Assembly: GCA_024695725.1 (NCBI GenBank)
Contig: JAILHQ010000021.1
Span: 1 to 11,501, forward strand
Source of the DNA: Cyanobacteria bacterium RUI128
GTDB lineage: Bacteria > Cyanobacteriota > Vampirovibrionia > Gastranaerophilales > Gastranaerophilaceae
Reading direction: 5' to 3'
Length of the DNA: 11,501 nucleotides
In this document: piece after piece, positions 7,119 through 11,501 of the stretch
Numbering within the stretch: the first letter of the stretch is position 1
Layout: each line of letters starts with the position of its first letter
Notes under the pieces: model-generated
What the model saw: only the letters and a program-made list of their open reading frames with translations
What the model was told of the DNA's origin: nothing
Database searches by the model: none
Position numbers and translations under genes: made by a program

Positions 7119-9353
7119 TTAGAATTGTTCCGGTCTTTTAATAATCAACGGTGTATCTTTCGGCATAAACGTATTACGCAAACCGATATTTGTTGCTATG
7201 AGGAAGAAGAACTCTATCTGTTCCCCGGGTGCAACATCTAAATCATCAAACGGAACACAAATATCAATTTTATCCCCGTGTGAAATATTAAACCCTTCAG
7301 AATCTACAAGAGCCCACATGTTATCAGGAATAGCTTTTGAAAGGAAAGACGGATAAATTTGATCATTTACAAACGAAATTGCCACCTCATTATGATATTT
7401 TGATTTTAATAAAGGAAATACCGCTTCTGTTTTGTTTGTTATTCTGATACTTGAACAATTTTGTTTTGTCGTAATATTTCTTGTATAGATAAAAAAATGG
7501 TTTATTATTGGTTTATAAATATCTTTTTCTTCAAATTTTGAATTTAATTCAAGTTTGAAATACATATTATTTTCATCAAAACCGTAGTTTATGTTATCAA
7601 AAATCTTACTTTCCTGGAAGACAGGCCCATCGATTAAATCAATACTGTCTGAATATAACCAGCCTGTATTTACCTGAGGCATTTTAATATCTTTTATTTC
7701 AGAATTTTCGTAGGCTGTTTCAATTATGGAATTATCAAGATATGCAGGATAATCTTTGCCAAACAGTTTATAAATATTTTTAAGGTGTTCTCTGAACAGG
7801 AAGTCGAAAACATTATCCTGACCTGAATTATTCGGTTCGCCGTACCACCAGAACCAGTCACTTCCTTCTGCAATATACAATTCTCTCATTGCTTTTGTAT
7901 AATTTTCGTTTTCCGAGTCTTCCTTAATCATTTTTTCTATATCACTGCTGACATTGTTCAGATATTGCCAAGCAAGGTTTTTAACAGGATCACCAAGCCA
8001 GAAATTAAAATCTTTGTTTATCCATGAACCCGGATAAATTTTATTTAGTATTTTTTTGTTTTGATCCGTTTCAATATAATCACTTATCAAAACTGTATCA
8101 ATAGAGTTGTCATTATCCAATTTAGAATAAATCATATTTAGAAAATCATTACCGTCGTTAACGTAATTTTCCCAGCAGTTCTCTCCGTCGAGTGCGATTG
8201 TCAATAAGTGATTTTCGTCAGGTGATACCATAAGTTTATTCTGAATAGATTTAATTTTGTTAAACAAATCGGATGCCGCAAGAGCCGCATCAACATTGCT
8301 ATATTCAAAATTTATCAGATTTGGTATATGTAAATCTCTGAAAATAATATCAAGATTTTTATTATCAGAGCTGAAACTGTAAGTTTTAAGCAAATAGTAA
8401 GGGTCTTCAAGATTTCCTTTAAAATCTCTTACAAACTCAAAATTGATACTTTTTGAGAGTATTGACTCATCTGATATTGTCCATTTTACCCCTTCTTCCG
8501 CAAACAGTTTAAGTACACTGTCTGTCAGACAATATTCTGATGCCCAAATACCTTTTGGTCTAACTCCAAAAACTTCTTCTATTCTGTTTATTGCAGACTG
8601 AACCTGAAAATGAGCATCTTTTTCAAAATTAAAATTAACAGGCAGGTTTTCTCTGTTTGGAAGATTTTTTGTAGCTGTTTCATAGTCGCACAAGATAGGC
8701 ATAATCGGATGATAGTAAGGACTTGTTGTAAGCTCTATTCTGCCTTCTTTTATATATTTTTTATAAGTAGGTATTATCTCGCTGATTATCTGCTGATGAA
8801 GTTCAATAATACGTACTCTGTCCTTGTGGGTATAATTTTTCCCTTTTTTGGCAAGTTTTGCAAGTTCAGGATATCTGTCATAATGAGTCGGGTCAACCCA
8901 AGACAGGTTGAACAATGCCATTAAATCGGAAATTTCCTGATCATTAAAATTGTTTATTGTTACCGAATTACTTGCAAAACGTTTTTTAAACAGTTTTCTG
9001 TAAGCAGGATAATTATAAACCATTGTTTCATATTTTGAATTAAAGAAGTTATTCAAAATATATTCTTTTTCACTCGGAGCGAGGTCTTCTACCTTTGATA
9101 CGGTAAGGCTTGAATGAATATCCTGAAACCCTTGTTCTGTATATTGGATAAGTTCATCTAATAGTGCTGGTACAATATTGATGTTAAGCTTTAATCTCGG
9201 ATATTTTTCTAAGACATTAACCATATCAAGATAGTCTTTTACGGCGTGCAGTCTTGCCCATGGCATTAAAAATACACCGCCTAATTCATAAACCGGCTGG
9301 TGCATATGCCAATAAAAGGCAACTGATAGTTTCTTTTTGGATAAATTTTCCAT
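7119..9353 (-). CDS. Glycoside hydrolase family 57 alpha-glucan enzyme (COG1449 type)
   Basis: A 744-residue GH57 enzyme, likely acting on alpha-1,4-glucans (alpha-amylase or glucanotransferase type) such as glycogen. Family motifs are HMHQP at 16-20, GIWASE at 268-273 (Glu273 the likely nucleophile), IALDGEN at 386-392 (Asp389 the likely acid/base) and [10 protein letters not shown] at 497-506. The N-terminal two-thirds forms the catalytic barrel and helical part. From about 555 a beta-rich segment beginning near [15 protein letters not shown] resembles the C-terminal domain of this subgroup. No signal peptide is seen, so it is probably cytoplasmic, consistent with storage-glucan turnover. 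The start chosen is ATG at 9351-9353. An upstream GTG at 9461 would overlap fliJ and add a basic, non-family N-terminus. There is no Shine-Dalgarno site, but an extended -10 lies just ahead. The exact substrate cannot be read from sequence. Confidence 0.85.
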   Translation of the reverse strand: MENLSKKKLSVAFYWHMHQPVYELGGVFLMPWARLHAVKDYLDMVNVLEKYPRLKLNINIVPALLDELIQYTEQGFQDIHSSLTVSKVEDLAPSEKEYILNNFFNSKYETMVYNYPAYRKLFKKRFASNSVTINNFNDQEISDLMALFNLSWVDPTHYDRYPELAKLAKKGKNYTHKDRVRIIELHQQIISEIIPTYKKYIKEGRIELTTSPYYHPIMPILCDYETATKNLPNRENLPVNFNFEKDAHFQVQSAINRIEEVFGVRPKGIWASEYCLTDSVLKLFAEEGVKWTISDESILSKSINFEFVRDFKGNLEDPYYLLKTYSFSSDNKNLDIIFRDLHIPNLINFEYSNVDAALAASDLFNKIKSIQNKLMVSPDENHLLTIALDGENCWENYVNDGNDFLNMIYSKLDNDNSIDTVLISDYIETDQNKKILNKIYPGSWINKDFNFWLGDPVKNLAWQYLNNVSSDIEKMIKEDSENENYTKAMRELYIAEGSDWFWWYGEPNNSGQDNVFDFLFREHLKNIYKLFGKDYPAYLDNSIIETAYENSEIKDIKMPQVNTGWLYSDSIDLIDGPVFQESKIFDNINYGFDENNMYFKLELNSKFEEKDIYKPIINHFFIYTRNITTKQNCSSIRITNKTEAVFPLLKSKYHNEVAISFVNDQIYPSFLSKAIPDNMWALVDSEGFNISHGDKIDICVPFDDLDVAPGEQIEFFFLIATNIGLRNTFMPKDTPLIIKRPEQF

Positions 9354-9359
9354 ACGTTC

Positions 9360-9368
9360 ATTATAGCA
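9360..9368 (-). promoter_or_regulatory. Extended -10 promoter of the GH57 gene
   Basis: The minus strand reads TGCTATAAT, with only six bases between it and the ATG. A start at the usual distance would fall on the A of the ATG and give a leaderless mRNA, which would fit the lack of a Shine-Dalgarno site. The promoter lies in the 31-bp gap after fliJ, so GH57 need not depend on the upstream operon. Confidence 0.5.
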
Positions 9369-9384
9369 GATTTTTTGAATAAAT

Positions 9385-9858
9385 CTAGTTTTCCTCGTCC
9401 TCTTCGTATTGTTCGTTTTCTTCCGCTGCTTCTCTTGAATGTATGAAATGGCGCTGCACACCTAATTCTGAAAACATTTTCAGTTCAGCTTTTTTCTCTT
9501 CTTCAATATAAATTTCTTTTTGTTTTTCTTTGTGTTTCTCAAGAACCTTAACTCTCTGTTCACACTCAACAAGTTTCTGTATTTCTATCTGGAGTTCTTC
9601 TTCAGCTTCTTTTCTTTCCTGTTCAAGTGTTTCCGCCTTATCCCACAAGTGGTGAATATATTTATCATAATATTCGAGCATAGAATAATCAGCTTTTTTT
9701 CTGGCAGTCGAAACCTGAGCAATTTCCTGTTTGTTTTGTTCAACCCTTTCTTCTGCCATGCGCAATTTCTGACGTGCTCGACTCACAGCTGCTTCCTGCA
9801 GTTCTTTTTCACGTTCTCTGAAATCAAGCATTTTTTGTAGTTTATATCTGAACGGCAT
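9385..9858 (-). CDS. fliJ: FliJ-like flagellar/type III export coiled-coil protein
   Basis: A 157-residue, highly charged, almost wholly helical protein. The N-terminus FRYKLQKMLDFREREKE (3-19) and the C-terminal part (KEIYIEEEKKAELKMFSELGVQRHF, about 112-136) match the FliJ/YscO pattern. FliJ is the stalk of the FliI ATPase in the flagellar export apparatus, at the cytoplasmic face of the membrane. Two long antiparallel helices are expected, and a Glu-rich tail (about 143-157) ends the protein. The ATG has AAAGGAT (complement of 9864-9870) at good spacing. It follows the deaminase by 37 bp on the same strand and probably shares its transcript. No fliI, fliH or other flagellar gene is adjacent, which is unusual. 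Other coiled-coil proteins can mimic FliJ, so the call is good but not certain. Confidence 0.75.
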   Translation of the reverse strand: MPFRYKLQKMLDFREREKELQEAAVSRARQKLRMAEERVEQNKQEIAQVSTARKKADYSMLEYYDKYIHHLWDKAETLEQERKEAEEELQIEIQKLVECEQRVKVLEKHKEKQKEIYIEEEKKAELKMFSELGVQRHFIHSREAAEENEQYEEDEEN

Positions 9859-9895
9859 TAAAAATCCTTTTTATTTATTGAATAAGAATTTTATT

Positions 9896-10339
9896 TTAAC
9901 TTTCAAGTTCTCTTTTTATATCTTCAACCGATACGTGAATTATTTCGGAGTTATCGTCTTTTTTGAGAAAAACATCTTTTATCCCGGACTGACAAATAAA
10001 TCTTTTACAGAGAATACAAATAAAATTATGTCCGTAAATATACATTGTTGCATCTTTACATCTGTCTTGTCCTGCCTGAATAATAGCATTTTGTTCCGCG
10101 TGAATTGAACGGCATGTTTCGTATCTTGTGCCTGATTCAATATTATTTTCTATTCTGTAACATTTTCCTCTTTCATAACAGGATTCAACCCCTGACGGAG
10201 TGCCGTTATAGCCTGTTGCTTTTATTTTTTTATCTTCACCCACAATAACAGCACCAACCTGTGCTCTTAGACAGTTTGAACGTGATGAACAGGTTTTTGC
10301 CAAATCCAAAAAATAATCTACCCAAGGTTTAATAGCCAC
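9896..10339 (-). CDS. dCMP deaminase (ComEB-like cytidine/deoxycytidylate deaminase)
   Basis: A zinc enzyme of 147 residues that deaminates dCMP to dUMP, the precursor for dTMP synthesis. The active site is visible: IHAEQNA with His80 and catalytic Glu82, and the second zinc motif Cys108-x-x-Cys111. The proline normally before the first cysteine is replaced (NFICILC). GYNGTPSG at 43-50 is characteristic of the dCMP deaminase/ComEB branch. Cys17, Cys23, Cys54 and Cys60 could form a second, structural metal site as in phage-type dCMP deaminases. The start is GTG (complement of 10337-10339), fixed by an AAGGAG site 8 nt upstream. It is first in a minus-strand run with fliJ and possibly GH57. A tRNA adenosine deaminase is less likely because of the GYNG insert and the short length. 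Confidence 0.88.
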   Translation of the reverse strand: MAIKPWVDYFLDLAKTCSSRSNCLRAQVGAVIVGEDKKIKATGYNGTPSGVESCYERGKCYRIENNIESGTRYETCRSIHAEQNAIIQAGQDRCKDATMYIYGHNFICILCKRFICQSGIKDVFLKKDDNSEIIHVSVEDIKRELES

Positions 10340-10347
10340 TTTCCTAA

Positions 10348-10353
10348 CTCCTT
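10348..10353 (-). promoter_or_regulatory. Shine-Dalgarno site that decides the GTG start of the deaminase
   Basis: AAGGAG on the minus strand, 8 nt before the GTG. No in-frame ATG is better placed, so this site supports initiation at GTG. Confidence 0.75.
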
Positions 10354-10361
10354 TTTTCTAG

Positions 10362-10370
10362 ATTATATCA
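10362..10370 (-). promoter_or_regulatory. Extended -10 promoter of the deaminase gene
   Basis: The minus strand reads TGATATAAT. The predicted start near 10355 gives a leader of about 16 nt that still contains the Shine-Dalgarno site. A TTTTAT at 17-bp spacing is a weak -35. This probably drives the deaminase and fliJ together. Confidence 0.55.
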
Positions 10371-10416
10371 TATTAAGATAATATATAAAATTATTTAAAC
10401 ATATGTTCACCAACTC

Positions 10417-10445
10417 TTGCATGAAAAACATGTTTTACATAGAAT
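10417..10445 (+). promoter_or_regulatory. rpsT promoter
   Basis: TTGCAT (10417-10422) and TAGAAT (10440-10445) are separated by exactly 17 bp. The start is predicted near 10452, giving a leader of about 74 nt before rpsT. Confidence 0.6.
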
Positions 10446-10454
10446 AATTGTACT

Positions 10455-10483
10455 CACATCCTCGTATCAGAAGAGGTGTCGTC
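10455..10483 (+). promoter_or_regulatory. Hairpin in the rpsT leader
   Basis: In the predicted leader, ACA-T-CCTC pairs with GAGG-TGT with one bulged base, closing a loop of about nine bases. Ribosomal-protein leaders often carry binding sites for self-control, so this is a candidate for S20 autoregulation; it does not match a leader family I can name. Confidence 0.3.
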
Positions 10484-10525
10484 ATTAAACACTGATTCTG
10501 TACAAATTTGAAAGGATAAATTAAA

Positions 10526-10792
10526 ATGGCAAACATTAAATCAGCAAAGAAAAGAGTATTAATTGCAGAAGCAAACAGACAAAGAAACGTTGCCTGGAAA
10601 TCTTCAATTAAGACTGCTTTCAAGAAGGTTCTTGAACTTGCTGCAGGTGATGACAAAAATGCTTTAAGCGCAGCATTATCAAAGGCATATCAATTATGCG
10701 ACAAGGCTGTATCTAAGGGTATTTTACACAAAAACACAGCTGCAAGAAAAAAATCAAGACTTACTCTTGCTGTTAAAAAGTTAGCAAAATAG
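10526..10792 (+). CDS. rpsT: 30S ribosomal protein S20
   Basis: An 88-residue, strongly basic, helical protein that binds 16S rRNA early in assembly of the small subunit. The N-terminus MANIKSAKKRVLIAEANRQRN is diagnostic, followed by the helix with SSIKTAFKKV and the conserved C-terminal KGILHKNTAARKKSRL. Length is normal. The start has an AAAGGA site about 9 nt upstream. It has its own promoter (10417-10445) and terminator (10822-10856), so it is monocistronic, as rpsT commonly is. It is divergent from the deaminase gene. Confidence 0.97.
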   Translation: MANIKSAKKRVLIAEANRQRNVAWKSSIKTAFKKVLELAAGDDKNALSAALSKAYQLCDKAVSKGILHKNTAARKKSRLTLAVKKLAK

Positions 10793-10821
10793 GTAATTTT
10801 ACCTGTTTAGGATTTTAAGAG

Positions 10822-10856
10822 AAAACAGGGTGGATATGATATCCACTCTGTTTTTT
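10822..10856 (+). terminator. Intrinsic terminator of rpsT
   Basis: A stem of 12 bp (10825-10836 with 10840-10851, loop TGA, one G-T pair), extendable by three A-T pairs and followed by a T-run. It starts about 30 bp after the stop codon. The remaining 106 bp to the next gene are very AT-rich, with no convincing promoter. Confidence 0.85.
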
Positions 10857-10962
10857 GTTATGTTTTGCATGTTAATATATGTAACAATTAAGTTTTTTTT
10901 CACTATTAATCAACAAATTTTTTATATCAACTGTTTTATTATGAACGTAGGAAAAGTGTGTA

Positions 10963-11436
10963 ATGGATAAATTAGATATTCGCGAAAATCAACCGGTAAA
11001 CCAGTCAAGGACAGCTAAAAACTTCTTTTGGCCTATGCCTTTTGGTATTTTTCCGTTAGGACCGAGCATTTACGGGCCTCCACCCAGACCTATGGGACCT
11101 AGCATTTACGGACCGCCACCCAGACCTTATGGACCTAGTATTTATGGACCTCCGCCCAGACCTTATGGACCTAGTATTTACGGACCGCCACCAAGACCAT
11201 ACGGACCTAGTATTTATGGACCGCCTCCTAGACCTATGGGGCCTAGTATTTACGGACCAAGAGGACCGATGGGACCACCGGGTGGAATGGGACCTATGGG
11301 GCCGATGGGGCCTGGACCAAGAGGACCGATGGGTAGACCGGGAGGTTTTGGACCGATGGGACCACCACCGGGCGGAATGGGACCAAGTATTTACGGACCG
11401 CCTCCTGGAGGTTTTGGACCAAGATTTTATATATAA
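10963..11436 (+). CDS. Pro/Gly/Tyr-rich tandem-repeat protein, unknown function
   Basis: I do not recognise a named family for this 157-residue protein. Residues 1-20 are polar. A short aromatic segment FFWPMPFGIFPLG (21-33) follows. Five exact-length repeats GPSIYGPPPRP(M/Y) occupy 33-92 (36 bp each, 11059-11238), with a partial sixth at 93-99. Two short collagen-like Gly-X-Y runs (about 98-118 and 118-135) are broken by a one-residue phase slip, and GPSIYGPPPGGFGPRFYI closes the protein. The DNA repeats differ mainly at third codon positions, which argues for selection on the protein. The start has AGGA (10949-10952) 10 nt upstream, and a terminator follows. There is no cysteine and no signal peptide or membrane helix. 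The protein is probably disordered or polyproline-like; self-association is inferred only. Local G+C is much higher than in neighbouring DNA. Confidence 0.75.
   Translation: MDKLDIRENQPVNQSRTAKNFFWPMPFGIFPLGPSIYGPPPRPMGPSIYGPPPRPYGPSIYGPPPRPYGPSIYGPPPRPYGPSIYGPPPRPMGPSIYGPRGPMGPPGGMGPMGPMGPGPRGPMGRPGGFGPMGPPPGGMGPSIYGPPPGGFGPRFYI
11059..11238 (+). repeat. Five tandem 36-bp coding repeats
   Basis: Each unit encodes GPSIYGPPPRP followed by Met or Tyr (pattern M, Y, Y, Y, M). Units are the same length and mostly differ synonymously (for example AGC/AGT, TAC/TAT, CCA/CCG/CCT). Expansion and contraction by slippage are likely in related strains. Confidence 0.9.
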
Positions 11437-11474
11437 AAGTTCTTTTTATTATTTAAAAAGGACTTTTATTTTTT
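11435..11474 (+). terminator. Intrinsic terminator of the repeat-protein gene
   Basis: A 13-bp stem (11435-11447 with 11455-11467, one G-T pair, 7-nt loop) begins within the stop codon and is followed by a T-run at 11469-11474. The last 27 bases of the window are AT-rich and hold nothing I can identify. Confidence 0.75.
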
Positions 11475-11501
11475 GAAAATATATTAAATATTTTTATATA
11501 T

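Noticed and set aside
9354..9461. 36-residue N-terminal extension of the GH57 enzyme from a GTG
   Set aside because: It overlaps fliJ by 77 bp, is unlike the family N-terminus, and would bypass the promoter directly before the ATG at 9353.
9520..9840. Phe-rich plus-strand open frame opposite fliJ
   Set aside because: Antisense shadow of a Lys/Glu-rich coiled coil; no start signal.
11059..11238. 36-bp direct repeats resembling a CRISPR array
   Set aside because: Units are contiguous with no spacers, stay in one open frame, and differ mainly at third codon positions; this is a protein repeat.
11129..11476. Second open frame over the repeat protein (Asp/Leu-rich repeats)
   Set aside because: It exists only because 36-bp repeats carry no stop in the shifted frame; it has no start signal and ignores the third-position pattern of the main frame.

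Overview
The window is AT-rich bacterial chromosome carrying ten genes: nine protein genes and one tRNA. All recognisable proteins are housekeeping or cell-biology genes with intact frames. A lineage related to non-photosynthetic cyanobacteria (Vampirovibrionia/'Melainabacteria', Gastranaerophilales-like) fits best. The reasons are low G+C, a B12-dependent class II ribonucleotide reductase as a stand-alone gene, a long GH57 (COG1449-type) glucan enzyme, a tRNA gene without an encoded CCA end, a FliJ-like protein, and a mix of strong Shine-Dalgarno sites with extended -10 promoters. A clostridial origin cannot be excluded without a tree.

Layout. 4-963 (-) is class II fructose-bisphosphate aldolase, divergent from alanyl-tRNA synthetase (1102-3717, +). 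A divergent CheR-like methyltransferase (3769-4491, -) converges on alaS; the two stop codons lie in copies of the same GGGGTAAAT sequence. It is divergent from nrdJ (4637-6637, +), which ends in a clear hairpin terminator. The 481 bp between nrdJ and the next coding region hold tRNA-Pro(CGG) at 7039-7112, preceded by two decayed, tandem, tRNA-derived units. Next comes a minus-strand cluster, read right to left: dCMP deaminase (10339-9896), FliJ-like coiled-coil protein (9858-9385) and GH57 enzyme (9353-7119). The right end carries rpsT (10526-10792, +) with its own promoter and terminator, then a Pro/Gly/Tyr-rich repeat protein (10963-11436, +) with its own terminator.

How the genes relate. 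nrdJ and the deaminase both supply deoxynucleotides (reduction of NTPs or NDPs; dCMP to dUMP for dTMP synthesis). alaS, tRNA-Pro and rpsT serve translation. Aldolase and the GH57 enzyme serve glycolysis and storage-glucan metabolism. FliJ and the CheR-like protein are relatives of motility proteins, but neither sits in a flagellar or chemotaxis operon here.

The least ordinary parts are two. First, the block upstream of tRNA-Pro has three copies of the tRNA 5' end, two units sharing an 87-bp direct repeat, and a roughly 164-bp hairpin-rich insert; it looks like small elements repeatedly placed at, or captured by, a tRNA gene. Second, the repeat protein at the right end has five perfect-length 12-residue repeats and two short collagen-like stretches. 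No phage, insertion sequence, CRISPR array or complete defence system is visible.
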